Part shown: positions 52,029 to 62,000 of the stretch, one piece after another | How the letters are laid out: every line of letters begins with the position of its first letter | Numbering within the stretch: the stretch's first letter is position 1 | Source: Aureisphaera galaxeae | GTDB lineage: Bacteria > Bacteroidota > Bacteroidia > Flavobacteriales > Flavobacteriaceae | Length of the DNA stretch: 64,000 nt | Assembly: GCF_028561275.1 (NCBI RefSeq) | Contig: NZ_JAQQTF010000002.1 | Location: forward strand, 1,058,521 to 1,122,520 | Direction of reading: 5' to 3' | Notes under the pieces: generated by a model | The model's database searches: none | What the model was told of the DNA's origin: nothing | Seen by the model: the letters and a program-made list of their open reading frames with translations, nothing else | Translations under genes and position numbers: made by a program

Positions 52029-53183
52029 CTAGGATACAAACTCGATAACCGCTTGGGTAATATACTCAATTTGCTCGTCATCCAACTCTGTATGCATAGG
52101 CAGTGAAATTACCTCTTTCACCAACTGATTGGTCACTGTAAAATCGGCTTCATTGTATCGCTCATTCTTATAGGCTTTCTGACTATGTAATGGGATCGGA
52201 TAATATACACCACATGGAATTCCTTTGCCCTGTAAATGCTGTACCAAAGCATCACGGTCCGTATTCAATACGCGAAGTGTGTATTGGTGGAATACATGGC
52301 AATCGCACTGATCGCAGATGAACTCTTCGGAACCACAGCTTCCCTTTGGAGTAATGATGTCATCGACCCCTTTAAATGCCTCCGTATATTTTCTAGCTGC
52401 GTTACGACGCGCTGCGTTGTATTGATCTAAATTGGGCAATTTGGCTCTTAGAATAGTAGCCTGAATGGAATCCAGACGTGAATTCACACCCACCACATCA
52501 TGATGATAACGCACATACATTCCATGGTTCACAATACCTCGAATGGTATGGGCTAGGTCATCGTCATTGGTGAAAATGGCACCTCCGTCTCCATAGCATC
52601 CCAAGTTTTTTGAAGGGAAAAAGGAAGTGGAAGCTACATGGCCTATCCCGCCTGCTTTTCGCTTGGATCCATCCTTAGATGTATAATCTGCCCCAATGGC
52701 CTGCGCATTGTCTTCTATGACATATAAATCGTGTTCCTTGGCCAACTCCATGATTTCGTCCATAGGTGCTACCAAACCAAAAAGGTGTACAGGAACAATG
52801 GCTTTTGTTTTTGGTGTTATGGCACGTCTAACGGCATCCACATCGATATTAAAAGTAACTGGGTCTACATCTACCAAAACTGGAGTCAATCCTAGTAAGG
52901 CGATCACTTCTACCGTAGCGGCAAAAGTAAAATCGGCCGTAATAACCTCATCTCCCGGTTTCAAACCCAATCCCATCATTGCCACTTGCAAGGCATCCGT
53001 TCCATTAGCACACGGAATCACGTGTTTTACCCCCAAGTACTCCTCCAGCTCTTTCTGAAATTGATGCACCTCGGGTCCGTTTACAAAGGCTGCGGATTCT
53101 ATGACATCCAGTACCGACTGATTCACTCGTTCCTTTATGTGCTCGTACTGACCCTTAAGGTCGACCATATGTATTTTTCGCAT
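52029..53183 (-). CDS. DegT/DnrJ/EryC1/StrS-family sugar aminotransferase
   Basis: The ATG at 53183 is taken as the start (MRKIHMVDLKGQYEHIK); an in-frame TTG four codons upstream is less likely. The 384-residue PLP enzyme aminates keto-sugar nucleotides. The PLP-binding Lys is in TSFFPSKNLGCYGDGGAI, the Asp in YVIEDNAQAIGADY, and the N-terminal FVNGPEVHQFQKELEEYLGV and CANGTDALQVAM are typical. A Cys-rich insert near 290-300 (GSCGSEEFICDQCDCHVFHQ) is unusual for the family and could bind a metal. The operon with galE points to polysaccharide synthesis. Confidence 0.92.
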   Translation of the reverse strand: MRKIHMVDLKGQYEHIKERVNQSVLDVIESAAFVNGPEVHQFQKELEEYLGVKHVIPCANGTDALQVAMMGLGLKPGDEVITADFTFAATVEVIALLGLTPVLVDVDPVTFNIDVDAVRRAITPKTKAIVPVHLFGLVAPMDEIMELAKEHDLYVIEDNAQAIGADYTSKDGSKRKAGGIGHVASTSFFPSKNLGCYGDGGAIFTNDDDLAHTIRGIVNHGMYVRYHHDVVGVNSRLDSIQATILRAKLPNLDQYNAARRNAARKYTEAFKGVDDIITPKGSCGSEEFICDQCDCHVFHQYTLRVLNTDRDALVQHLQGKGIPCGVYYPIPLHSQKAYKNERYNEADFTVTNQLVKEVISLPMHTELDDEQIEYITQAVIEFVS

Positions 53184-53318
53184 GGAATTCTTCAAATAAG
53201 TTCTGGGTAAAATTACGAAAATTGTCCTCCACTATGGGCAATCAGCGTAGAAATTGTATTCCAAAAATCCATAAGGCTTACCAACGGTTATTTAACAAAT
53301 AACAACTATTTTAGCTCT

Positions 53319-54572
53319 ATGAGGAAACTCTACGATCTCCTTTCCAGAGCTACATATGCCCATTTACAGATTGCACAAGGCTTCAGTAAAAAGCTGAAAC
53401 TATTTGTGCAGGGGAGAAAATCTTCTTTTCCAACCTTGACCTCTCAAATACAAGCCGGAGACAAGACAATATGGTTTCACTGCGCATCCTTGGGCGAATT
53501 CGAACAGGGAGTTCCTATCATGGAATCACTTCGAAAAGATTATCCCGAATGTAAAATCCTGGTTACTTTCTTTTCACCCTCCGGGTATGAAATAAAGAAG
53601 AACACTCCACTGGCAGATACAGTAGTGTACCTTCCATTCGACACCCAAAAGAATGCCCGTAAGTTCTTGGAAATTGTAAACCCCGTACTTGCCCTATTCA
53701 TTAAATACGAAATATGGCCCAATTATCTCTTGGAGTTACAACTACGAAACATCCCGACCCTATTAGTGTCCGGATTGTTCTCCAAGAAGCAAGTCTTTTT
53801 TAAATCGCATGGCGGATTCATGCGCAGCGCCCTAAAGGCTTTTGACCATTTCTTCGTTCAGGATAGAAACTCGGTGGAACTGCTAAATGGATTGGGGATC
53901 GAAAATGTGAGCATAAGTGGCGACACACGGTTCGATCGGGTTTCCCACCAAATAGAACAGGATAATTCGTTGGACTTTATGGACGCCTTTAAGGGCAATT
54001 CCCTTTGTTTGGTCTGTGGAAGTACTTGGCCCGAAGACGAAGGCGCCCTACTTCCCTATATTAATGATAGCCAAGATGATATTAAGTTTGTTTTGGCACC
54101 CCACAAAATCGAACCGTCCAAAATTGAAGACTTCCGAAAGAAACTAGCTAAGCCTTCTGTATTATATTCGGAAAGGGAAGGAAAAAATCTAAATGAAGCT
54201 TCGGTGCTTATTGTGGATACTATTGGATTGCTTTCCAAAATTTATAGCTATGCGGATATAGCCTATGTAGGGGGTGCGATGGGATCTACCGGGCTGCATA
54301 ATATCTTAGAACCCGCCACTTTTGGTGTCCCTATCATTATTGGTAATAATTTTGATGGATTCCCTGAAGCCAAGAGATTACAGCAGTTGGCTGGGCTCTT
54401 TTCCATTTCGAACGAAACAGAATGCAGTGATATTCTGAATAAGCTGGTTACAGACAAAAACTTCAGAAATAAAACTGGAATGATCTGTGGGCATTTTGTG
54501 AACAGCAATACAGGAGCCACCCGTATCATTACTCAACACATTACCCAACTATACGCTAACGGCCTCGTTTAA
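53319..54572 (+). CDS. kdtA: 3-deoxy-D-manno-octulosonic acid transferase
   Basis: The 417-residue inner-membrane-associated glycosyltransferase adds KDO to lipid A precursor. An N-terminal helix (about 1-20) anchors it, followed by WFHCASLGEFEQGVPIME, ILVTFFSPSGYEI, TVVYLPFDTQKNARKFLEIVNPVLALFIKYEIWPNYLLEL, the GDTRFDRV loop and the C-terminal GGAMGSTGLHNILEPATFGVPIIIG donor site. The order and length fit the family. It diverges from the aminotransferase operon, and its 3' end overlaps the convergent DUF2461 gene by 24 bases. A weak -7 element (TATTTTAG) lies just before the ATG. Confidence 0.95.
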   Translation: MRKLYDLLSRATYAHLQIAQGFSKKLKLFVQGRKSSFPTLTSQIQAGDKTIWFHCASLGEFEQGVPIMESLRKDYPECKILVTFFSPSGYEIKKNTPLADTVVYLPFDTQKNARKFLEIVNPVLALFIKYEIWPNYLLELQLRNIPTLLVSGLFSKKQVFFKSHGGFMRSALKAFDHFFVQDRNSVELLNGLGIENVSISGDTRFDRVSHQIEQDNSLDFMDAFKGNSLCLVCGSTWPEDEGALLPYINDSQDDIKFVLAPHKIEPSKIEDFRKKLAKPSVLYSEREGKNLNEASVLIVDTIGLLSKIYSYADIAYVGGAMGSTGLHNILEPATFGVPIIIGNNFDGFPEAKRLQQLAGLFSISNETECSDILNKLVTDKNFRNKTGMICGHFVNSNTGATRIITQHITQLYANGLV

Positions 54573-55202
54573 GTATCTTCTAAAGGGAAGTAATTCTTTA
54601 TACACCTCCATCACTTTTTTGTCAAAATCCTTTGCCATAACGTCTTTTCTGGTGAAATAACATCCCGCTGCAAAGCACTTCATTTTCAACAAATCTATAT
54701 GTGGATGTTCTTCGTCGAAGCCTTTTGGAGCCCTTGTCAGAGTATCGGCTGGAATCATGCCTCCAAACATTTTTTTGAAGCTGGGTTTTTGCAGAACCGC
54801 CTTCAACTCTTCCCCATTGTAATCGATGGCGTCTCGTATACTCTTCAGCAATTTAGAAGAAGGATACCAATAGCCTCCTCCCAAAAAGCTTTCTTTCACT
54901 CCTATTTCAATGTAGAAATCCCCTTGTTTACTCACCTGATCCAAACCTGCCCCAAAATGGTCCTTATAGATGGGCTTGTTGGGAAAAAACATGAGGTTAT
55001 TGTTTATTCTATTAATGGCCTTCTTCCCTGGAGTATCAAAATAATCATCGTCAATAGCCGCCAAACGGGTATTTAGATCATCCAGCCAAGCAATAAAAAA
55101 ATCGCGAACGACATGATACTCCTTACGGTTTGCGTCCATCCATTCTTTGGTATTGTTTTTCTGAAGACGATCCAGAAAATCGAACAATTGTGAAAATCCC
55201 AT
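54549..55202 (-). CDS. DUF2461 family protein
   Basis: A 217-residue protein with no signal peptide. Recognisable family stretches are FLDRLQKNNTKEWMDANRKEYHVVRDFF at the start, INRINNNLMFFPNKPIYKDHFGAGL and GDFYIEIGVKESFLGGGYWYPSSKLLKSIRDAIDYNGEEL. The role of the family is unknown. Its ATG lies one base after the stop of the LexA-like regulator gene, so it is translated from the same transcript and is probably under that regulator's control. Its 3' end overlaps kdtA by 24 bases on the other strand. Confidence 0.9.
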   Translation of the reverse strand: MGFSQLFDFLDRLQKNNTKEWMDANRKEYHVVRDFFIAWLDDLNTRLAAIDDDYFDTPGKKAINRINNNLMFFPNKPIYKDHFGAGLDQVSKQGDFYIEIGVKESFLGGGYWYPSSKLLKSIRDAIDYNGEELKAVLQKPSFKKMFGGMIPADTLTRAPKGFDEEHPHIDLLKMKCFAAGCYFTRKDVMAKDFDKKVMEVYKELLPFRRYLNEAVSV

Positions 55203-55203
55203 A

Positions 55204-55974
55204 TTACGCCTGAAGATTGGTCACCTGCTTTTTCAGCTCTTCCATAGATTGCTGCAACTGTTGAAGCAACAGGCTGTCGGAAGGTTCCTCAATGCCAAAG
55301 GAAAGTTTACTGTTTACTTGCCAAAGTTCTTGAATATCCTTTACCTCAACATCGATGGGTAAATAGGCTGGATTCAACGAAATAAGTCGTACTTTTTCTG
55401 GGGTAGCAGGTACTTTTTGAAGTTTTTTTACCAGTACGGAATCGTGCAGTACGACAATATAGATACGACTATCATTCGCTTCTGAAACATTCGCTACCGC
55501 CTTGCCCAATACCCAATCGTTGGGACGAATGTTGGGTAACATACTATCTCCTTCTACCTGAAAGCCTCTATAAGTAGCATTGCGGTATTGTGGTAGCGGA
55601 ATATCGAAAGTAGGCAGGGTTTGGAACCATTCCACATCTTGAATGTTATGCGGGTATCCGGCAGCGGCCTTTTGGTTGACCAAAACAATGGAATCATTCC
55701 CATCCTTATCCAAAGTCACCACTTTGGGACTTACATCACCCCCTTCAATATCGACCGTTTTTTGATAGCTTTTTCCGAATAACCACAACGGATTTACTTG
55801 GTACCGCTGTAAAAGCTCCATGACGATCTTTCCAGAGATTTTGGTTTTCCCTCGTTCAATATCGGCCGTAGTAGCGCCAATACCAAGGAGTTCGGCAAAA
55901 GATTGTTGGGTATGATGTTGCTCTTCCCTTATTTTTTTGAAGCGTTGGGCTTCTATAGATAGCTCTTTGTCCAT
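55204..55974 (-). CDS. LexA-like XRE/S24-type transcriptional regulator
   Basis: The start is the ATG at 55974; an upstream in-frame TTG (55989) lies before the -7 box and is unlikely. The 256-residue protein has an N-terminal XRE helix-turn-helix (about 8-65: RFKKIREEQHHTQQSFAELLGIGATTADIERGKTKISG), a linker, and a C-terminal S24/LexA-type domain with catalytic Ser in GDSMLPNIRPNDW and Lys in LVKKLQKV. A short coiled coil ends the protein. Members cleave themselves or sense stress. Two palindromic operators at 55994-56030 overlap its own promoter, so it represses itself. DUF2461 is co-transcribed. Confidence 0.9.
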   Translation of the reverse strand: MDKELSIEAQRFKKIREEQHHTQQSFAELLGIGATTADIERGKTKISGKIVMELLQRYQVNPLWLFGKSYQKTVDIEGGDVSPKVVTLDKDGNDSIVLVNQKAAAGYPHNIQDVEWFQTLPTFDIPLPQYRNATYRGFQVEGDSMLPNIRPNDWVLGKAVANVSEANDSRIYIVVLHDSVLVKKLQKVPATPEKVRLISLNPAYLPIDVEVKDIQELWQVNSKLSFGIEEPSDSLLLQQLQQSMEELKKQVTNLQA

Positions 55975-55977
55975 ACC

Positions 55978-55997
55978 CAAATATATCAATTAATTGG
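55978..55997 (-). promoter_or_regulatory. promoter of the LexA-like gene, candidate leaderless
   Basis: The minus-strand -7 box TATATTTG (55978-55985) is exact and ends three bases before the ATG. A -33 TTG about 20 bases upstream falls inside the proximal operator at 55994-56008. Confidence 0.6.
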
Positions 55998-56030
55998 AAT
56001 TATTCCAATTTACAACAGGAATTATTCCAA
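55994..56030 (-). promoter_or_regulatory. two palindromic operators, autoregulation of the LexA-like gene
   Basis: The first site, TTGGAATTATTCCAA (55994-56008), has 7-base arms around one base. The second, GGAATTATTCC (56018-56028, extending to CCAA), shares the same core. The centres are 22 bases apart, two helical turns. The proximal site covers the -33 element, so repressor binding would block the promoter. Confidence 0.75.
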
Positions 56031-56107
56031 TGAGCATCAAAAAGATAGGGCCATACTGTTAGTTGACTAGTATGGCCCTGGAATCAAGGTCAGTTAATTG
56101 CGGGGGA

Positions 56108-58072
56108 TTACTTTTCTACAATTATAAATTCAGACCTACGGTTGAGTTGGTGTTCTGTTTCACTACAAGGCACCCCGTCCGAACAACGATTCAGGAGTTG
56201 GGATTCCCCATATCCCCGGCCTGTAATTCGGCTGCGGTCTATGCCTCCAATGTTGATGATATATTCTACAGTAGACTTCGCGCGTGCATCCGATAGTCTC
56301 ATGTTGAACCCAGCACTGGAACGGCTGTCGGTATGCGAACGCACATCAATTTTTAAGGTAGGATTATCGCGCATCGCAGTGATTACTTTCTGAAGCTCTA
56401 CAGCAGCATCGGGACGGATGAACGACTTACTCAAATCGAAATAGATAGGATTCAAGTTAAGCAACACCCCAAGGTCTTGCCCTACTTCCATAATGTCCAC
56501 TTCTTCATCCGGGTCTAGGTACAATGTCTTCTTAGATACGCCATCATATTCTCCAGTTGTGGTGAATAGTTTCTCGCTATTTCCAAAACCTTCCTTACTG
56601 GCTCTTATAGCATATTTGGTGGTACATTCGATCACATCGAAATTGAATTTTCCTTCCCTGTCCGAAGTAGTTTCTTCCAACACATTGGCATCACCATCCA
56701 ACAGGATCACTTTGGCCCCTGAGATGAGGTCCTGTGTATCGTTATCGCGAACTTCTCCCTGCAGGGATTGTCTACATTCTTTGATGAGCCCTGCAGTCTG
56801 TTCGAAGGAATAGATGTCGTCTCCACCTTTACCACCCTCACGATTGGAAGCAAAATATCCCAATCCCGTAGAACTATTAATCACAAAAGAGAAATCGTCT
56901 GCCTTGGTATTAATAGGCTCTCCAATATTGAATCCTTTTTCATAATTCCCTTGGTTATTGAGTTCGGCAACGAATATGTCCAAACCTCCCAATCCTACAT
57001 GTCCATCGGAAGCGAAGTAAAGGTCTCCGTTGGTATCAACAAATGGGAACGTTTCACGTCCCTCGGTATTTACGGCATCTCCCAAACTCACAGGTTCACC
57101 AAAACTATCGCCTTGGATTTCCACTTTATACAAATCGGAAGCACCTTCACCCCCAGGCATATCGCTGGCAAAAATCAATTCACTCTCATCGGCACTCAGA
57201 GCAGGATGTGCTACGGAATATTCATCGCTATTGAAAGGCAACTCTTCTGCATCGCCCCAACCCTTATCCGTACGCTTTGCCCTGTACAATTTAAGGTTGG
57301 TGTGTCCGTTTCCATCCCTTCCGCGTTTCCCTTCGGTAAAGTTATTACGGGTAAAGTACATGGTCTGTCCATCTTTTGTGAAAACGGCAGAAGATTCGTG
57401 GTACCTCGTATTGATTCGGTCCCTGTATCGCTCTGGATTTCCCTCTTCACTAACGGTAATGGAATACAGTTCGGAAAAGGGCTCATCATCCCAATCGTGG
57501 AAACGCTGGGAAGCAGTTCTCGTTTTTCTATTGGAAGTGAATATAATTTCACCTCCATTCAGTGTCGGTGCAAAATCTGAATACTTAGAGTTAAAAGGCA
57601 CCGTAGATACATTGAATCTTCCGGATTGAAGCTCAATCAGTTTCAGGTAGTTTCGTTCTTCAACAAAAAGATCGGCACGGTCGTCTGTGGCTGCCACTTC
57701 GTCCAGCTTATCCATAATACGATCTGCCGTAGCATACTTTCCAATGGTCTTCAAGGACTGGGCATATCGATAGATATATTCACTTTCTATGTCTTCGGAA
57801 TAGGCAAATAACGCACCGTACCATTTAGAAGCATCTTCATACTCCCCGTTGAAATAATAAGAATCTCCCAATCGAGCCAATAGGTTCTTAGAACGATACC
57901 CATTATCTACCGCGCGAATATAGGCCTCGCGGGCATCCATAAAGGCATATTCTTCGTAAAAACGATCTCCTCTGGCTTCTTTATTGTTTTCGTTCGCTTC
58001 CTGTGCTCCTGAAGTGAATGACCCCAGCGCAAAGGCCAACAATAGTATATAATGTCTTTTTCTCATGTCCAT
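56108..58072 (-). CDS. OmpA-family protein with TPR, WD40-like propeller and CarboxypepD_reg domain (PorE-like)
   Basis: A 654-residue envelope protein starts at ATG 58072 (or the second ATG at 58066) with a signal peptide ending in TSGAQ. TPR-like helices follow (about 25-130), then a PD40-type propeller (about 160-420: LNGGEIIFTSNRKTRT, SADESELIFASDMPGGEGASDLY, NGDLYFASDGHVGLGGLDIFVAEL). A CarboxypepD_reg-like domain (about 440-515) and a C-terminal OmpA peptidoglycan-binding domain (about 540-654: KIDVRSHTDSRSSAGFNMRLSDARAKSTVEYI) complete it. The order matches PorE-like T9SS components. It lies six bases after the porP/sprF gene, next to the giant T9SS type B protein, so it probably supports its secretion. 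Confidence 0.9.
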   Translation of the reverse strand: MDMRKRHYILLLAFALGSFTSGAQEANENNKEARGDRFYEEYAFMDAREAYIRAVDNGYRSKNLLARLGDSYYFNGEYEDASKWYGALFAYSEDIESEYIYRYAQSLKTIGKYATADRIMDKLDEVAATDDRADLFVEERNYLKLIELQSGRFNVSTVPFNSKYSDFAPTLNGGEIIFTSNRKTRTASQRFHDWDDEPFSELYSITVSEEGNPERYRDRINTRYHESSAVFTKDGQTMYFTRNNFTEGKRGRDGNGHTNLKLYRAKRTDKGWGDAEELPFNSDEYSVAHPALSADESELIFASDMPGGEGASDLYKVEIQGDSFGEPVSLGDAVNTEGRETFPFVDTNGDLYFASDGHVGLGGLDIFVAELNNQGNYEKGFNIGEPINTKADDFSFVINSSTGLGYFASNREGGKGGDDIYSFEQTAGLIKECRQSLQGEVRDNDTQDLISGAKVILLDGDANVLEETTSDREGKFNFDVIECTTKYAIRASKEGFGNSEKLFTTTGEYDGVSKKTLYLDPDEEVDIMEVGQDLGVLLNLNPIYFDLSKSFIRPDAAVELQKVITAMRDNPTLKIDVRSHTDSRSSAGFNMRLSDARAKSTVEYIINIGGIDRSRITGRGYGESQLLNRCSDGVPCSETEHQLNRRSEFIIVEK

Positions 58073-58078
58073 CGTATT

Positions 58079-59020
58079 TTAGAAGAATCTTGGGTTTTTC
58101 AATCCTTTATCCCTTTTGAAAAGTTCGAATCGCAAGAACACCTCGTACGAACCATCGTTGTACTGTTGAAGGTCTGTGGTCTCGCGATCATAAGCAAACC
58201 CTATCATAATCTGATCACTTACCTGAAAACCAGCCAATCCACTTAATGCAGCACTCCAGCGGTATGCAGCTCCCAGCGTAAGCTTCTTATGGATTAGGAA
58301 GTTTGCGGATAGGTCTACCTGTAAAGGTGATCCCTGCACCAATTTGGTAAGTACTGCGGGTTTGAAAAGCAGATTTTCTGTGATATCAAAAGTGTACCCA
58401 GACATTAGGTAATAATTCACTCTTTCCTCGGCTGTCGCACTGGAATTGTTACTGTTCGCAGATTCATCGAAATGCTCTGTTTCCAAAATATTCGGAACAC
58501 TGAAACCAAGGTAGAACCTGTCCGTATAATAGAAGGCTCCCGCTCCGATTTGTGGTGAAAACTTATTGTCGATGAATATTTCGGCCAGGGGATCATTTGG
58601 GTTGAAGGTCCCTGTATTGGCCTTATTCGAATCTATATTCAGCAAATGCGCCCCTCCCTTAATTCCTAAGGATAATCGAGCCTCTTCCGAAACCGGTAAG
58701 GTATAGGTAAAGATGGCATCGATATAGGATTCGTCCGCAATGAAAATTTCGTCCCTGGTCACATTTAAACCAAGCCCTACTCGTTTTCCAACTGGAGAGT
58801 GGAGTGAAAAGTTCATGGTGGTAGGAGCTCCATCAAGTCCCACCCATTGGCTGCGATACAGCCCAACGAAGCTAAGAACGTCCCTAGAACCTGCATAGGC
58901 GGGGTTTACGCTCAAGGGATTGTACATGTACTGGGTGTACTGGGCATCCTGCTGTGCATGCATTTCCATAGAAACCCCTATGGTTGCAATGAGCGCTACG
59001 GTTACTAAAAATCTTTTCAT
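58079..59020 (-). CDS. PorP/SprF family T9SS membrane protein
   Basis: The start is the ATG at 59020 (MKRFLVTVALIATIG ... MHAQ signal peptide); the longer open frame to 59059 runs into the intercistronic stem-loop. The 313-residue barrel has the family start QQDAQYTQYMYNPLSVNPAYAGSRDVLSFVGLYRSQWVGLDGAPTTMNFSLHSPVGKRVGLGLNVTRDEI and ends in KRDKGLKNPRFF. SprF-like proteins are needed for secretion or surface attachment of a partner carrying a type B sorting domain. The gene lies directly after the giant type B protein gene and before the OmpA gene, so the partner is almost certainly that protein. Confidence 0.93.
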   Translation of the reverse strand: MKRFLVTVALIATIGVSMEMHAQQDAQYTQYMYNPLSVNPAYAGSRDVLSFVGLYRSQWVGLDGAPTTMNFSLHSPVGKRVGLGLNVTRDEIFIADESYIDAIFTYTLPVSEEARLSLGIKGGAHLLNIDSNKANTGTFNPNDPLAEIFIDNKFSPQIGAGAFYYTDRFYLGFSVPNILETEHFDESANSNNSSATAEERVNYYLMSGYTFDITENLLFKPAVLTKLVQGSPLQVDLSANFLIHKKLTLGAAYRWSAALSGLAGFQVSDQIMIGFAYDRETTDLQQYNDGSYEVFLRFELFKRDKGLKNPRFF

Positions 59021-59036
59021 AGGTTTCAGTATTTCA

Positions 59037-59056
59037 CCCACCGGAAATCCGGTGGG
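59037..59056. other. GC-rich stem-loop between giant repeat protein and porP/sprF genes
   Basis: CCCACCGG (59037-59044) pairs with CCGGTGGG (59049-59056) around AAAT. A T-run follows only on the plus strand; on the minus strand, where the operon is read, the A-run lies before it and GTGAAATAC after it. It is therefore not a regular terminator for the operon. It may stabilise the 3' end of the giant mRNA or reduce read-through to porP/sprF. Confidence 0.55.
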
Positions 59057-59071
59057 CATTTTTATATGATT

Positions 59072-62000
59072 TTATCTTCTGTTAATGTATAATGGTCCTG
59101 CCAATTGCTTGCTTTCTCCTTGACGGTTCACATAGTTCAGTACATAGTAGTACGTTCCTACTGGCAATCGGTCTCCTCGATCTATGGTTACACGTCCATT
59201 AGATAATCCTCTAAAGAAGTTATCTCCCTGTCCGTATCCTTCGGTCTCGTACACCTTCACACCCCAACGGTTGAATATCTCCAACGTATTGTTCGGATAG
59301 TTCTCGATATTTCTAATTACGAATACATCGTTCAATCCATCTCCGTTTGGTGTCATGATATCGAATACTTCGAGATTGTCCTCTGCATCTGGATCTCCAT
59401 TATTCACTTCAACATGATCTGGAATACCATTGTCATTGTTGTCCTGAGTATCTGTTGGATCTCCTTCATCATCGATCACAACTTCGTCACCGTTCGGTAT
59501 TCCGTCTCCATCGCAATCCAACTCTAACCACTCATCGCTTACAATGGTGATATCCTGATCTTGCCAGTTGAAGTCACATGGATCTGCCGGATCAGTTGGA
59601 TCATTATTACCATCGGTTGGATCCACCTCAGTACCGTTTGGCACACCATCGCCATCACAATCGATATCGTTCCAAGCTTCACTTGGTGGTATGGTCTGAC
59701 TCTCAAGGATGAAGTCACAGATATCCAGCGGATCGGTTCCATCTTCCACTTCCTGTCCATCAGGTACTCCGTCACCATCGGTATCAGGATCTTGCGGATC
59801 GGTTCCTATCTCGATCTCATCACCATTTGGCAATCCATCACCATCACAGTCAAGGGCTTCCCACTCTTCAGAAGGTGGTAATGTCTGACTTGTCAATACA
59901 AAGTCACATGGATCTAATGGATCGGTTCCATCTTGATCTATCTCAGTTCCATTAGGCACCCCGTCTCCGTCACAATCCAAGGCTTCCCATTCTGGGGTTT
60001 GTGGAACAGTAGTATTCTCGAACATAAAGTCACAAGGATCTACAGGGTCTGTACCGTCAATGATTTCATCTCCATTGGTTACACCATCACCATCACAGTC
60101 ACCATCAATCCATTCTGGACTAGGTGGAACAGTCTGACTCGTATGAACTAGGTCACACTCATCCAATGGATCAGTTCCATCTAGTATCTCATCTCCATTC
60201 GTTACACCGTCTCCGTCACAATCCAGATCGTTCCATTCTTGACTTGGTGGTAAAGTTTGGCTTGCCAATACGAAGTCACATGGATCAGTCGGATCCGTAC
60301 CATCGACGATCTCATCACCGTTAGTCACACCATCGCCGTCACAATCGGCATCGTTCCATTCCTGGGTCGGCGGGGTATCCTGATTGGCAACTACTAGATC
60401 ACAAGGATCAAGCGGATTGGTACCATCTATTACTTCCTGTCCATTACTCACTCCATCGCCATCACAGTCTAATGCCTCCCACTCTGGAGTTTGTGGAACT
60501 GTAGCGTTCTCTAACATAAACTCACATGGATCGGTCGGATCTGTACCATCGATGATCTCATCTCCGTTGGTCACCCCATCTCCATCACAATCTTCGTCTT
60601 CCCATTCTTGAGAGGGTTCTGTATCCTGATTATCGGCAACCAAGTCACAGTCATCTAATGGATCGGTACCATCTAGTACCTCTTGTCCATTACTCACCCC
60701 ATCACCATCACAATCTAAGTCGTTCCACTCCTGAGTTGGGGTCGTATCCTGATTTGCTAGGATGAAATCACAAGGGTCAATAGGATCGGTCCCGTCAAGA
60801 ACTTCCTGACCATTGCTTACCCCATCTCCATCACAATCCAAGTCATTCCATTCTTGGGTTGGCGTTGTATCCTGATTCGCTATTACTAGATCACAAGGAT
60901 CAAGCGGGTTGGTGCCGTCCAATATCTCCTGTCCGTTGGTCACTCCGTCACCGTCACAGTCAAGCGCATCCCATTCAGCTGTAGTTATTGTGATATCCTG
61001 ACTGTTCGGATCGTAGTCACAAGGATCTGTTGGATCGGTATTGTCCAATACCTCCTGTCCGTTAGTCACACCATCGCCGTCACAATCTCCATCGTTCCAC
61101 TCTTGGCTTGGCGTCGTATCCTGGTTGGCAACCACCAAATCACAATTGTCAAGTGGATCAGTTCCATCCAATATTTCTTGTCCATTGCTCACTCCATCTC
61201 CGTCACAATCCAAGTCATTCCACTCTTGAGTTGGGGTCGTATCCTGATTTGCTAGGATGAAATCACAAGGGTCAATAGGATCGGTCCCGTCAAGAACTTC
61301 CTGACCATTGGTTACTCCATCACCGTCACAATCCAAGTCATTCCATTCTTGGGTTGGTGTTGTATCCTGATTGGCCACCACTAGATCACAGGGATCAAGT
61401 GGGTTGGTGCCATCCAATATCTCCTGTCCGTTGGTCACTCCGTCACCGTCACAATCCAAGGCATCCCACTCGGCAGTGGTTATCGTGATATCCTGACTGT
61501 TCGGATCGTAGTCACAAGGATCTGTTGGATCGGTATTATCCAATACCTCCTGGCCGTTGGTCACACCATCGCCGTCACAATCTCCATCGTTCCACTCTTG
61601 GCTTGGCGTCGTATCCTGGTTGGCAACCACCAAATCACAATTGTCAAGTGGATCAGTTCCATCCAATATTTCCTGTCCATTGCTCACACCATCACCATCA
61701 CAGTCAAGGGCTTCCCAAGCTGGGGTCGGTGTTGTATCCTGACTCGCCAATACGAAATCACAAGGATCCGTTGGGTCAGTTCCATCGGTAACCTCCGTGC
61801 CGTTGGTCACACCGTCACCGTCACAATCAAGGGCATCCCAAGTCGCGGTAGGTGTAGTATCCTGGTTGGCCACCACAAGGTCGCAAGGATCGAGCGGGTT
61901 GGTGCCGTCCAATATCTCCTGGCCGTTGGTCACTCCATCACCGTCACAGTCAAGGGCATCCCAAGCTGCAGTCGTAGTTGAAGTATCCTGACTCAATGGG

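Noticed and set aside
56768..57580. Plus-strand 270-residue open frame
   Set aside because: It is opposite the OmpA-type gene with clear domain motifs and is a shadow.
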